Assembly (NCBI RefSeq): GCF_900215355.1
Contig: NZ_OBEA01000008.1
Location: forward strand, 1-64,000
Length of the DNA: 64,000 nucleotides
Source: Pseudooceanicola antarcticus
GTDB taxonomy: Bacteria > Pseudomonadota > Alphaproteobacteria > Rhodobacterales > Rhodobacteraceae
Direction of reading: 5' to 3'
This document shows positions 34,807 through 43,622 of the stretch, one piece after another (the first letter of the stretch is position 1; each line of letters starts with the position of its first letter). The notes beneath the pieces are model-generated. The model searched no databases and was not told the DNA's origin. It saw nothing but the letters and a program-made list of their open reading frames with translations. Made by a program: the position numbers and the translations under genes.

Positions 34807-34818
34807 ATCGTATACTAT
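34807..34818. promoter_or_regulatory. Candidate GntR operator, autoregulatory copy
   Basis: ATCGTATACTAT contains the palindromic core GTATAC. It lies 12 bases upstream of the gntR start codon, a position that would block expression of the leftward operon. An identical copy is at 35017-35028. Confidence 0.62.
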
Positions 34819-35016
34819 CTTCTGATGATTTGGCACACCACTTGTGCCGCAGCCGCCCGGACCTTGCAAGCCCCTCCACCGAACCTGACTCGCTTTCAGA
34901 GGCGATTCCCTAGTGATTCCCGCGAAACTCGCGGGATTTGGCCGGCCGCCGCGCAATTGAGCCCAAAAAACACGCAGCGAGGCGCGCAGAGGCAGATTTT
35001 CCGATCCATCGCTAAA

Positions 35017-35028
35017 ATCGTATACTAT
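35017..35028. promoter_or_regulatory. Candidate GntR operator, TRAP promoter copy
   Basis: A second exact copy of ATCGTATACTAT, in the same orientation, lies about 90 bases upstream of the TRAP dctP start. It links the TRAP importer to the GntR regulator that diverges from it. Confidence 0.62.
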
Positions 35029-35120
35029 TGGACTTGAAAAAGAGATCCCCTTTCACTGACATCAGCTCATCCGCCCGCCTCGCGGGAACTGGCAACGATA
35101 AACACTCAGGGAGACATCCA

Positions 35121-36107
35121 ATGAACGTCCTTCTCAAGGCCCGGACCCTTCTGGCCGCAACCGCCCTCGCCGCCGGCGCCTCCGCCGCCACGGCCGAGAC
35201 CACCTGGACCATGGCCAGCGGCTATGCCGACAGCAACTTCATGACCCAGAACATCCAGAAGTTCATCGAAGAGGTCGAGGCCTCGACCGAGGGCGAGCTG
35301 AAGATCACCCTGCATTCCAACGGCACGCTGATGAAGCTGGATGCGATCCGCCGCGCGGTGCAGACCGAGCAGGTGCAGATCGGCGAGATCCGTCTTGGCT
35401 CCTATTCCAACGAAGATCCGATGTACAACCTGGCCGGTCTGCCCTTCGTGGCCGGCGACTACGACAGCGCCTGGGCGCTGATGCAGGCCCAGAAGCCCTA
35501 CTTCGACGAGCTCTTCGACGGCATCGGCCTGAAGGTGCTGGCCTACCAGCCCTGGCCGGGCCAGGGCTTCTACACCAAGGAGCCGGTGAACGGCCTCGCC
35601 GACTTCGAGGGCCAGAAGCTGCGCATCTACTCCAAGGCCACCCAGGACATGGGCAACGCGCTTGGCTTCGAGGCCACCATCCTGCCCTTCGCCGAGATCC
35701 CCCAGGCCTTCGCCACCGGGCTGATCGACGCGCTCTTCACCTCGCCGCAGACCGGCATCGACATCCAGGCCTGGGACAACACCAACTACTTCACCGCCGC
35801 CGGCGCGATCCACACCAAGAACGCCATCGTGGTCAACAAGGACGTCTTCGAGGCCCTGCCCGAAGAGCTGCAGGCCGCGCTTGTCGCCGCCGGTGAAGCC
35901 GCCACCGCCAGCGGCTGGGAGATGAGCAAGGCCACCTATGCCGCGCAACTCGACATCCTGGCCGAAAACGGCATGACGGTGACCGAGGCCTCCCCCGAAA
36001 TCATCGCCAAGCTGAAGGAAATCGGCCAGAGCATGATGAGCGAATGGGAAGCCACGGCCAGCCCCGAAGCCAAGGCCGTGCTCGAGACCTACCAGTCCGG
36101 GCTCTGA
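35121..36107 (+). CDS. dctP: TRAP transporter substrate-binding protein (DctP family)
   Basis: This 328-residue periplasmic binding protein belongs to the DctP family. A Sec signal ends near residue 25 (AATAET). The conserved Arg lies in FEGQKLRIYSKAT, and the partner strand is LPFAEIPQAFATGLIDALFTS. ATG at 35121 has AGGGAGA nine bases upstream; the frame is open to 35028 but includes the operator. Its ligand must be anionic if the Arg works as in other family members. The divergent allantoinase-like operon suggests a ureide or an acid derived from it, such as allantoate or a hydantoin; this is inference. Confidence 0.91.
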   Translation: MNVLLKARTLLAATALAAGASAATAETTWTMASGYADSNFMTQNIQKFIEEVEASTEGELKITLHSNGTLMKLDAIRRAVQTEQVQIGEIRLGSYSNEDPMYNLAGLPFVAGDYDSAWALMQAQKPYFDELFDGIGLKVLAYQPWPGQGFYTKEPVNGLADFEGQKLRIYSKATQDMGNALGFEATILPFAEIPQAFATGLIDALFTSPQTGIDIQAWDNTNYFTAAGAIHTKNAIVVNKDVFEALPEELQAALVAAGEAATASGWEMSKATYAAQLDILAENGMTVTEASPEIIAKLKEIGQSMMSEWEATASPEAKAVLETYQSGL

Positions 36108-36127
36108 TCCCCTCCGACCAAGCTGCT

Positions 36128-36155
36128 CCCGCTCCCGGCACATGCCGGGCGCGGG
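36128..36155 (+). terminator. Attenuator-like terminator between TRAP dctP and dctQ
   Basis: A compact hairpin (CCCGC-T-CCCGGCA / TGCCGGG-C-GCGGG) with a 2-nt loop is followed by TCTTT, which makes it look like a real intrinsic terminator. Because it lies inside an operon it probably acts partially, raising the binding-protein level. Confidence 0.6.
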
Positions 36156-36187
36156 TCTTTCACGTTCCGCTCCGGGAGAGCACGCAC

Positions 36188-36712
36188 ATGCGCAGAAGTC
36201 TTGATCTTCTCTACAAGGTCAGCGGCGGTATCGCCGCCTTCTTCCTGATGATGATCGCCCTCACGATCGTCGCCCAGATCATCGGTCGCCTGATCGGCGT
36301 CACCATCGACTCCACCGAAAGCGGAGGCTTCTTCCTGGCCGGGACCTCTTTCATGGGGATGGCCTATACGCTGAAAACCGGGGGACATATCCGGGTCTCG
36401 CTGCTGCTGTCGCGGCTAAAACCGGGGCTGGCCCGCGCCGCCGATGTGCTGGGCTGCGCCTTCGCCGCCTTCGGCTGCGCCTACCTCTGCTGGCAGACCT
36501 GGGACATGATCCATGATTCCTGGCGCTTCGGCGATCTCAGCCCTGGCCTGATGGCGATCCCCTTCTGGATACCGCAATCGGTGATGCTGGCGGGGCTGAT
36601 GGTGCTGACTATCGCCTTCCTCGACGACCTGGCCCTGCTGCTGCGCGGTCGCATGCCGGGCTTCGCCGCCCCGCACGAACCCGCCCTGGACGACATCGAA
36701 CAGGGCGAATGA
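36188..36712 (+). CDS. dctQ: TRAP transporter small permease subunit (DctQ)
   Basis: This 174-residue inner-membrane protein has four hydrophobic helices and DctQ features (IVAQIIGRLIGVTIDSTESGGFFLAG, then YTLKTGGHIRVSLLL). It is the small partner of DctM. The ATG at 36188 begins just before the first helix; the frame is open further upstream, but that portion crosses the hairpin and end of dctP. The protein ends with a short acidic tail, 22 bases before dctM. Confidence 0.87.
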   Translation: MRRSLDLLYKVSGGIAAFFLMMIALTIVAQIIGRLIGVTIDSTESGGFFLAGTSFMGMAYTLKTGGHIRVSLLLSRLKPGLARAADVLGCAFAAFGCAYLCWQTWDMIHDSWRFGDLSPGLMAIPFWIPQSVMLAGLMVLTIAFLDDLALLLRGRMPGFAAPHEPALDDIEQGE

Positions 36713-36734
36713 GCCCCGCTGAGGAGACACCCAA

Positions 36735-38039
36735 ATGGACATTCTGACAATCACGGCCATCCTCGGCGCCATCCTGCTGCTTCTGCTGGCAGGCGGGCTG
36801 TGGATCGGGGCGACGCTGATGGTGGTGGGCTATATCGCTCTCGACATCTTCTCTCCGGCCCCGGCGGGCTCTCTGCTGGCCACCACGCTCTGGGACCACA
36901 GCTGGGGCTGGGCCCTGACCGCCCTGCCGCTCTTCGTCTGGATGGGAGAGATCCTGTTCCGCGCCCGCCTCTCGGAGGACATGTTCGCAGGCCTCGCCCC
37001 CTGGCTCGACCGCCTGCCCGGCCGCCTGCTGCATGTGAACATCGTCGGCTGCGGCGTGATGGCCGCCGTGGCGGGCTCCTCCGCCGTCACCGCCGCCACC
37101 GTGGGCCGGATGAGCCTGCCCGAACTGAAGAGCCGCGGCTACAGCGAGACCATGGCCATCGGCACCCTGGCGGGCTCGGGCACGCTCGGCCTGCTGATCC
37201 CGCCGTCGATCATGATGATCGTCTACGGCATCTCGGCGCAGCAGAGCATTTCGCGGCTGTTCATCGCGGGCATCGTGCCGGGGCTGCTGATCATGGGGCT
37301 CTTCATGGGCTACGTGATGATCTGGTCCGCCTTCAACCGCGACAAGGTTCCCGCCGCCGCCGAGCGCCTGCCGCTGGTCGAGAAGCTGCGCCGCTCGCGC
37401 CGGCTGATCCCGGTGATGCTGCTGATCTTCGCGGTCATCGGCTCGATCTACGGCGGCTATGCCACGCCGACCGAGGCCGCGACCCTCGGCGTCTTCGGGG
37501 CCCTTGGCCTGGCGGCGCTTTCGGACGCGCTCAGCTGGCACACTTTCACCGAAAGCCTGCTGGCCGCCACCCGCACCAGCTGCATGATCATCGCCATCAT
37601 CCTCGGCGCGGCCTTCCTGTCGGTCGGCATGGCCTTCCTCGGCATCCCGGTGACGCTCGCCGAATGGGTCTCGGGTCTGGGGCTCTCGCCGGGCATGCTG
37701 CTGGCGCTGCTGACGCTGATCTACGTGGTGCTGGGCTGCTTCCTCGAGGGCGCCTCGATGATCGTCCTGACCACCTCGGTGGCGCTGCCCATGGTGGTGG
37801 CGGCCGGCTTCGATCCGATCTGGTTCGGCATCTACCTGATCGTCGTCGTCGAGATGGCCCAGCTGACCCCGCCCGTGGGCTTCAACCTCTTCGTGCTGCA
37901 CGGCATGAGCGGGCGCGACATGTGGACGGTCACCCGTGCCTCGCTGCCCTTCTTCGCGCTGCTCGTGCTGGGCGTGGTGCTGCTGGCGATCTTCCCCGGC
38001 CTGGCCACCTACCTGCCCGACCTCATGCTGTCCCGCTGA
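36735..38039 (+). CDS. dctM: TRAP transporter large permease subunit (DctM)
   Basis: This 434-residue membrane protein with about 12 helices is the ion-coupled channel subunit. Family segments include AVAGSSAVTAATVGRMSLPEL, TLAGSGTLGLLIPPSIMMIVYG and the late AQLTPPVGFNLFVLHG. An AGGAGA ribosome binding site precedes the ATG. It ends the TRAP operon and is convergent with the second BMP-type importer, with a shared hairpin between. Confidence 0.92.
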   Translation: MDILTITAILGAILLLLLAGGLWIGATLMVVGYIALDIFSPAPAGSLLATTLWDHSWGWALTALPLFVWMGEILFRARLSEDMFAGLAPWLDRLPGRLLHVNIVGCGVMAAVAGSSAVTAATVGRMSLPELKSRGYSETMAIGTLAGSGTLGLLIPPSIMMIVYGISAQQSISRLFIAGIVPGLLIMGLFMGYVMIWSAFNRDKVPAAAERLPLVEKLRRSRRLIPVMLLIFAVIGSIYGGYATPTEAATLGVFGALGLAALSDALSWHTFTESLLAATRTSCMIIAIILGAAFLSVGMAFLGIPVTLAEWVSGLGLSPGMLLALLTLIYVVLGCFLEGASMIVLTTSVALPMVVAAGFDPIWFGIYLIVVVEMAQLTPPVGFNLFVLHGMSGRDMWTVTRASLPFFALLVLGVVLLAIFPGLATYLPDLMLSR

Positions 38040-38055
38040 TCCCCGGCGGGACCGT

Positions 38056-38085
38056 CTTCCGGGCGCTCAGTCGCGCGCCCGGAAG
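38056..38085 (+). terminator. Terminator of the second TRAP operon
   Basis: A perfect 10-bp stem (CTTCCGGGCG / CGCCCGGAAG) with a 10-nt loop is followed by GGTTTT. It lies 17 bases after the dctM stop and covers the last codons and stop of the convergent permease gene. Confidence 0.7.
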
Positions 38086-38990
38086 GGTTTTCCAAGCGAT
38101 AGCGGCACATCCAGCGCCATCCGCGCGCGGTTCTGCGAAATCACCACCAGCACCAGGATCGTGGCAACGTAGGGCGCCGCCGAAAGCGCCTCGGAGGGCA
38201 CCGGCAGGCCCAGGATCTGGCCATGCAGCTGAAGGATGGTCACGCCACCGAAGAGCACCGCACCGGCCAGCACCCGGAACGGTCGCCAGGTGGCGAAGAC
38301 CACCAGCGAGAGCGCGATCCAGCCGCGCCCGGCGGTCATGTTCTCGACCCAGATCGCGGTATAGGCCAGCGACAGGTAGCCGCCCGCCAACCCCGCCAGC
38401 GCGCCGCCCCAGAGGATCGCGAGGAAGCGGATGCGCAGCACGTTGTAGCCAAGCGCATGGGCATTGCCCGGTGCCTCGCCCACCACCCGCAGCACCAGTC
38501 CGGCCCGGCTGCGGTTGAGCCACCACCAGGTGACCGGCACCAGCGCCAGGCCAAGATAGACCATGATGTCGAAGCGGAAGAGCAGCGGCCCGAGCAGGGG
38601 CAGATCAGCAAGCGGCCCGAGGTTCAGCGGTGCCAGCGCCTCGATCGGCTGTGATCCGAAGCCCACCCCCAGCGTCGCCGAGACGCCGGAGCCGAAGATC
38701 GCCAGCGCCAGCCCGGCGGCATATTGGTTGGTCAGGAAAAGCAGCGTCAGCACCCCGAAGAGCGCCGCCGCGACAGCACCCGCAAGGGCCGCCACCGCGA
38801 AGGCGGGCAGAAGGCCCCCGCCCTGCACCGCGACCAGGAAGCCCGCAGCCGCCCCGATCAGCATCATGCCCTCGATCCCGAGGTTCAGCACGCCGGACTT
38901 CTCGACCACCAGCTCGCCCAGGGCGGCCAGCAGCAGCGGCGTGGCGGCAATCAGCGTGCCGGTGAAGATGGAAATCGCAAGCTCGCTCAT
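38067..38990 (-). CDS. BMP-type ABC transporter permease, second permease (purine locus)
   Basis: This 307-residue permease belongs to the nucleoside/BMP ABC subfamily. It shows the KSGVLNLGIEGMMLIGAAAGFLVA landmark near residue 32 and eight or more hydrophobic helices. The ATG overlaps the first permease stop by four bases. It is the last gene of the leftward importer operon. The importer is divergent from the Ndm-like oxygenase and guanine deaminase genes, so its substrate is probably a purine base or nucleoside. Confidence 0.9.
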   Translation of the reverse strand: MSELAISIFTGTLIAATPLLLAALGELVVEKSGVLNLGIEGMMLIGAAAGFLVAVQGGGLLPAFAVAALAGAVAAALFGVLTLLFLTNQYAAGLALAIFGSGVSATLGVGFGSQPIEALAPLNLGPLADLPLLGPLLFRFDIMVYLGLALVPVTWWWLNRSRAGLVLRVVGEAPGNAHALGYNVLRIRFLAILWGGALAGLAGGYLSLAYTAIWVENMTAGRGWIALSLVVFATWRPFRVLAGAVLFGGVTILQLHGQILGLPVPSEALSAAPYVATILVLVVISQNRARMALDVPLSLGKPFRARD

Positions 38991-40057
38991 GCGGCGGCCC
39001 TCCCGGTGCGGACAAGCCGGTAGCTGACGAAGAATTCAGAGGCCAGCAGCAGGAACAGCAGCAGGCCCTGGAAGACGCGGGTGATGGGCGACGGGATGCC
39101 GTGGCTCATCTGGACGCTCTCGCCGCCGACATAGGTCAGCGCCAGGAAGAGACCTCCCAGCAGGATGCCGGGGGCCGAGAGACGGCCGACGAAGGCCACG
39201 ATGATCGCCGCGAAGCCATAGCCCGGAGAGATCACCGCCGAAAGCTGCCCCAGGGGGCCTGCGGCCTCGTAGAAACCGGCGATCCCGGCGGCGGCCCCCC
39301 CCGTGAGCAGTCCGACCCAGATCGCACCCTTCTCGGAGAAGCCCGCGTAGCGCGCCGCGCGCGGGGCCGCGCCGCCGACCGACAGCCGGTAGCCCGCGAA
39401 GCTGCGCGCGGTGACGACCCAGAGCGCCACCAGCGCGATCAGCGCGAAAACGACCGAGGCGGTGACGCGATACATCGGATCGAGCGGTTCGAGCATGCCC
39501 TCGTAGGGCAGCAGCGCCGTCTGGGGGAAGTTGTAGCCATTGGGATCGCGCCAGGGCCCGCGCACCAGGAACGACAGGAAGAGCCCGGCGATATAGGTCA
39601 GCATCAGCGTGACCAGGATCTCGTTGGTATTGAGCTTCGTGCGCAACAGGGCCGCGATCCCGGCCCAGGCCGCGCCCCCGACGAGGCCGGCCACGAACAT
39701 CAGCGGCAAGAGCATCGGGTAGAGCGCCTCGGGCGCGAAGAGCCCCACCCCGGTCGCCGCGATGGCCCCCATGGTCAGCTGTCCCTCGGCACCGATGTTC
39801 CAGACATTGGCGCGGAAGCCCACCGAGAGCCCGGCGGCGATGATGATCAGCGGCACCGCCTTCACCAGCAGCTCGGTGAAGCCGTACATGGACGAAACGG
39901 GGCGGATGAAGAAGGCGGTGAGGGTCTCGATGGGCGGATAGCCCAGCACGGCAAAGAGCGCGCCACCGAAGAGCAGGGTCAGAGCCACGGCGATGACCGG
40001 GGCCAGCAGGTTGGCCAGGGCCGAGGCATTGCGGCGCGGTTCGATACGATAGCTCAT
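38987..40057 (-). CDS. BMP-type ABC transporter permease, first permease (purine locus)
   Basis: This 356-residue permease carries FRANVWNIGAEGQLTMGAIAATG near residue 85, the family landmark, and TNEILVTLMLTYIAGL in the cytoplasmic loop region that follows. It pairs with the 307-residue permease, whose gene it overlaps by four bases, to form the membrane channel. Its start is three bases from the ATPase stop. Length and layout match YufP-type subunits. Confidence 0.9.
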   Translation of the reverse strand: MSYRIEPRRNASALANLLAPVIAVALTLLFGGALFAVLGYPPIETLTAFFIRPVSSMYGFTELLVKAVPLIIIAAGLSVGFRANVWNIGAEGQLTMGAIAATGVGLFAPEALYPMLLPLMFVAGLVGGAAWAGIAALLRTKLNTNEILVTLMLTYIAGLFLSFLVRGPWRDPNGYNFPQTALLPYEGMLEPLDPMYRVTASVVFALIALVALWVVTARSFAGYRLSVGGAAPRAARYAGFSEKGAIWVGLLTGGAAAGIAGFYEAAGPLGQLSAVISPGYGFAAIIVAFVGRLSAPGILLGGLFLALTYVGGESVQMSHGIPSPITRVFQGLLLFLLLASEFFVSYRLVRTGRAAA

Positions 40058-40060
40058 GTC

Positions 40061-41581
40061 TTACTCCGCCGGCTCGGCAACGGGCCCCAGCTCTCCGCCG
40101 GTCATCAGCGCGCCGAGGCGGTCCTTCGTGGCTTCCTCGCGGGGCACCGCCTCGCTGAGTTGGCCCTCCGAGAGAACATGGATGCGGTCGCAGATCTCGA
40201 TCAGCTCGTCGAGCTCTTCCGAGAAGACCAGAACCGCCGCGCCATCGCGCGACAGGTCGATCAGGCGCTGGCGGATGAAGGCGGCGGCGCCCACGTCGAC
40301 GCCCCAGGTGGGCTGGGCGACGACCAGCACGTCGGGCGCCAGCGCCAGCTCGCGGCCCAGGATGAATTTCTGCAGGTTGCCCCCCGAGAGCGAGGAGGCC
40401 AGCGCCCCCGGCCCGTCGGCCTTGACCGAGAAACGCTCGATCACCGCGCTCGCACGGCGGCGGGCCTCGGCGAAGCGCACCATCCCATGGCGCACAAGGC
40501 CCGAGGCATAGCCCGTCAGCACCGTGTTGGCGGTCAGCGACTGGCCCGGCACCGCGCCGCGGCCCAGCCGTTCCTCGGGCACATAGGCCAGCCCCGCGCG
40601 GCGACGCGCATCGGGGCGCATCTGGCCAACCGGGGTCTCGCCCAGAAGCACCTGGCCCGCCGGGCAAAGCGCCTCGCCCGAGAGGCAGGCCGCCAGCTCG
40701 GACTGGCCATTGCCCGAGATGCCGGCGATGCCCACGACCTCGCCCCCGAAAAGATCAAGAGAGATATCCTGCAGGCGGCGCCCGGCCAGGCCAAGGGGCC
40801 GGCCCGAGAGCCCGCGCAGCGACAGGCGCGGCGTGGCGGAGGGCGTGGAGGCGGGGCGTTCGGGGATCGGCAGGTCGCTGCCCACCATCATCACCGCCAG
40901 TTCATGGCTGGTGGCCTGACGCGGGTCGACCTCGCCCGTGACCCGCCCGCCGCGCAGCACGGTGGCGGCGTGGCAGAGCGCGCGCACCTCGTCCAGCTTG
41001 TGGGAAATGTAGATGATCGAGCAGCCCTCGGCGGCAATGCGGCGCAGCACGGTGAAGAGCTGCTCCACCGCCTGCGGCGACAGCACCGAGGTCGGCTCGT
41101 CGAGGATCAGCAGGCGCGGATCGCGCATCAGGCAGCGCAGGATCTCGAGCTGCTGGCGCTCGCCCATGGACAGATCCATGACGATGCGGTCGGGATCGAC
41201 CGCCAGCCCGTAGCGCGCGGCGGTCTCGCGGATGCGCAGCCGCAGGGCCGGAAGATCCAGCCGCCCTTCCAGGCAGAGCGCCACGTTCTCGGCCACCGAG
41301 ACCGTCTCGAAAAGGGAAAAGTGCTGGTACACCATCTCGATGCCGAGGGCCCGCGACTGGCCGGGGCTATGCGCCTCCAGCAGCTTGCCGTCGTAGCGGA
41401 TCTCGCCCGCATCGGGGGTGGTGACCCCGTAGATGATCTTCATCAGCGTGGATTTGCCCGCGCCATTCTCGCCCAGGATGGCGTGGATCTCTCCCCCGGC
41501 GACCGAGAGAGAGATATCGTCATTGGCCACCACACCAGGGTAGGCCTTGGAGACACCGGCCAGTTGCAGCCTTGCAGTCAT
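40061..41581 (-). CDS. BMP-type ABC transporter ATP-binding protein (purine locus)
   Basis: This 506-residue protein has two ABC ATPase domains. Domain 1 has the Walker A GENGAGKST near residue 38, the signature LSMGERQ and Walker B LLILDEPTS. Domain 2 has a degenerate P-loop (GISGNGQS), LSGGNLQK, and VLVVAQPTWGVDVG, in which the catalytic acidic pair is lost. This pattern is normal for the BMP subfamily. It lies 53 bases behind the binding-protein gene and directly before the two permeases. Confidence 0.92.
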   Translation of the reverse strand: MTARLQLAGVSKAYPGVVANDDISLSVAGGEIHAILGENGAGKSTLMKIIYGVTTPDAGEIRYDGKLLEAHSPGQSRALGIEMVYQHFSLFETVSVAENVALCLEGRLDLPALRLRIRETAARYGLAVDPDRIVMDLSMGERQQLEILRCLMRDPRLLILDEPTSVLSPQAVEQLFTVLRRIAAEGCSIIYISHKLDEVRALCHAATVLRGGRVTGEVDPRQATSHELAVMMVGSDLPIPERPASTPSATPRLSLRGLSGRPLGLAGRRLQDISLDLFGGEVVGIAGISGNGQSELAACLSGEALCPAGQVLLGETPVGQMRPDARRRAGLAYVPEERLGRGAVPGQSLTANTVLTGYASGLVRHGMVRFAEARRRASAVIERFSVKADGPGALASSLSGGNLQKFILGRELALAPDVLVVAQPTWGVDVGAAAFIRQRLIDLSRDGAAVLVFSEELDELIEICDRIHVLSEGQLSEAVPREEATKDRLGALMTGGELGPVAEPAE

Positions 41582-41634
41582 GCAGGGGGTCCTTTCTGCC
41601 GGTATCTCCGGTCGTGAGCCCGTCGGGCCGGCGA

Positions 41635-42717
41635 TCAGCCCAGGGTGCCGATCATGCCAGCGGTCAGCCAGTCGATGCCGCGAACGTCCCCATCCGAGAG
41701 CACCTCGCCCGCCGGGACGATCTCGTTGCCGGCGTTGTCCGAGATCGGGCCGGCGTAGGGCTGCACCTCGCCCGAGCCGACGGCGACCACGAGCGCTTCG
41801 AGCTCGGCGCGGACCTCGGCCGGGATGGCCTCGTGGAAGGGTGCCATGGTGACGACACCGGCGGCCAGACCATCCCAGGCGCTTTCGGTTTCCCAGGTGC
41901 CGTCGAGCACGGCACGGGCGGCGCCGACGTAATCCTTGGACCAGTCCAGCACCACCGAGGTCAGCTGGCTGTCAGGCCCGAACGAGATCAGGTCCGAAGC
42001 GTAACCGACAGAGAAGACACCCTTTTCCTGAGCAGTCTGGACGGCGACGCCGGTATCGGTCATGCCCAGCAGAACGTCTGCACCCTGGGCGATCAGGGCG
42101 CTTGCGGCTTCCTTTTCCTTGCCCGGATCGAACCAGGAGTTGAGGAAGACGGCGTTGCAGGTGATCTCGGGGTTCACCGATTGCGCACCCAGCAGGAAGG
42201 CATTGCCGGGGCCGACGATGTCGGGGATCGGGAAGCCGCCGATGAAGCCCAGCTTGCCGGTCTTGGTCATATGGCCCGCGGCGACACCGGCCACGTACAT
42301 GCCCTCGTAGTACTTGGCCTCGAAGGTGGCCAGGTTGTCGAGGTGGACGATGCCCGAGCAATGCTCCCAGGCGACATCGGGGAAGCGCGGCGCCACCTTC
42401 TGCATCGGCGCGCCGAGCGAGAAGGAGGTGCCGAAGATCAGGCCATGGCCGGTGGCGGCCATCTCGCGGAAGACGCGCTCTGCGTCCTGGGGCAGGAAGG
42501 TGTTGTCGACGACGGTCACCTCGACGCGGTCACCGAACTCGGCCTTGATCGCCTCGATGCCCAGGGCGTGCTGCTTGGCCCAGCCGATATCGGCGGCGGG
42601 CGAGGCATTGACCTGGCCGATCTTCAGGACGCCCTCGGCGCTGGCAAGGCGCGGCAGGGCCAGGGTGCCCGCCAGGGCGGCGGTGCCCTGGAGCAAGGTG
42701 CGGCGGTTGATGGTCAT
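41635..42717 (-). CDS. BMP-family substrate-binding protein, Tat signal (purine locus)
   Basis: This 360-residue periplasmic protein belongs to the BMP/Med family of nucleoside-type binding proteins. The twin-arginine signal INRRTLLQG is at residues 3-11, followed by a hydrophobic core and an ASA cleavage site. Family landmarks are GIHHLDNL-like SGIVHLDNLATFEAKYYEG, then GFIGGFPIPDIVGPGNAFLLGA and ADVLLGMTDTGVAVQTAQEKG. The ATG at 42717 has an AGGAG ribosome binding site; the frame is open upstream without support. Divergent genes for an Ndm-like oxygenase and guanine deaminase suggest a purine, perhaps methylated, as ligand; this is inference. Confidence 0.9.
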   Translation of the reverse strand: MTINRRTLLQGTAALAGTLALPRLASAEGVLKIGQVNASPAADIGWAKQHALGIEAIKAEFGDRVEVTVVDNTFLPQDAERVFREMAATGHGLIFGTSFSLGAPMQKVAPRFPDVAWEHCSGIVHLDNLATFEAKYYEGMYVAGVAAGHMTKTGKLGFIGGFPIPDIVGPGNAFLLGAQSVNPEITCNAVFLNSWFDPGKEKEAASALIAQGADVLLGMTDTGVAVQTAQEKGVFSVGYASDLISFGPDSQLTSVVLDWSKDYVGAARAVLDGTWETESAWDGLAAGVVTMAPFHEAIPAEVRAELEALVVAVGSGEVQPYAGPISDNAGNEIVPAGEVLSDGDVRGIDWLTAGMIGTLG

Positions 42718-42779
42718 CTCTTCTTCTCCTGTTGTCAGGCCCGGCACGGGCCAGGCGGTCTGGGTCTTTACCGTCCGTC

Positions 42780-43478
42780 TCAGGCGGGTGCGGTTTCCGT
42801 CTCGAGCCATGGCGCCAGTGCTTCTTTCAGACTGGCCGGTTCGGCAACCGGTGCCTCGACGTCATATCCTCGGGCGATGGATTGGTAGTGGTTCTGGATC
42901 AGCGAAAGCGCCTCGGTGACGCGGCCCGCGCGCATGTGATCCAGCAGATCGCGGTGATCGTCGTTCAGGCGGCAGCGGTGGTAGTCACGGTTGACGTAGA
43001 GCTGCCGCAGCAGCTGCATCCGGCGCACCAGACGGGCATGGACCTCCTGCAGCGCGCGATTGCCCGAGAGGGCCAGCAGGTGATCGTGGAAGATCGGGCC
43101 GATATCGTCCGCATGGACATTGTCGCCCAGGTCGATCGCGGCATCGACCTCGTCGACATTGGCCGCCATGACCTCCCATTCGCGGCCCGAGAGCCGTTGC
43201 ATCAGTTGGAAGGCCACCCCCTGCTCGACCGCGCTCAGCGCCTCGAAAAGCTCGTAGGCCTCGCGCTGGCCAAGCTGCGCCACCGAGGCACCTCGGTTCA
43301 TGCGCGTGTCGACCAGGCCGCTCTCTCCGACGATGATCAGCGCCTGCTTGATCACCGCGCGGGAGGTGCCCCAGACCTCGGCCAGCTCGCGTTCGCCCAG
43401 CTTGGTGCCGGGGGGCAGCGCCTGGGCGACGATAGCCGCGATGATCGCCTTCGCGATCTGTCTGGGTCGGTCGGTCAT
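42780..43478 (-). CDS. GntR-family regulator of the purine locus
   Basis: This 232-residue regulator has a GntR-type winged helix (LPPGTKLGERELAEVWGTSR, AVIKQALIIVGESGLV) and an FCD-type helical effector domain (IFHDHLLALSGNRALQEVHARLV). It is the first gene of the leftward operon, 62 bases before the BMP binding protein, and divergent from the ndmC-like gene. A short inverted repeat at 43580-43596 is a possible site. The ATG at 43478 gives the normal domain start; the frame is open 23 codons upstream. Related proteins respond to small organic acids; a purine-derived effector is only guessed. Confidence 0.86.
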   Translation of the reverse strand: MTDRPRQIAKAIIAAIVAQALPPGTKLGERELAEVWGTSRAVIKQALIIVGESGLVDTRMNRGASVAQLGQREAYELFEALSAVEQGVAFQLMQRLSGREWEVMAANVDEVDAAIDLGDNVHADDIGPIFHDHLLALSGNRALQEVHARLVRRMQLLRQLYVNRDYHRCRLNDDHRDLLDHMRAGRVTEALSLIQNHYQSIARGYDVEAPVAEPASLKEALAPWLETETAPA

Positions 43479-43579
43479 GGCCGCTTTGCCTATTGCCTGT
43501 GCAACGAAGTTGACCCGACAAAGCGATTGCGCATCTGATCTTGTCAAGCCAGACGAAGCATTGTCATAGCTAAATTCAA

Positions 43580-43596
43580 AGATTGCTATTCAATCT
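43580..43596. promoter_or_regulatory. Candidate operator upstream of the ndmC-like gene
   Basis: AGATTG and CAATCT form a perfect 6-bp inverted repeat around CTATT. It lies in the AT-rich 144-base divergent region between gntR and the oxygenase gene, 27 bases before the GTG start, so binding there could block the rightward operon. Confidence 0.45.
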
Positions 43597-43622
43597 GCTC
43601 AAATGCTGCACGGAGAGCCCCG

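Larger units (their letters stand above)
34795..35120. other. Divergent promoter region, GntR / TRAP
   Basis: These 326 bases hold no gene. Both ends carry the 12-bp element ATCGTATACTAT, annotated separately. The middle has no feature that I can support, apart from AT-rich stretches that could hold the two promoters, and AGGGAGA precedes the TRAP gene at 35121. Confidence 0.6.

Noticed and set aside
39101-41617. Open frame of 838 codons on the plus strand
   Set aside because: It is antisense to the BMP permease and ATPase genes. Same composition artefact, no recognisable domain.
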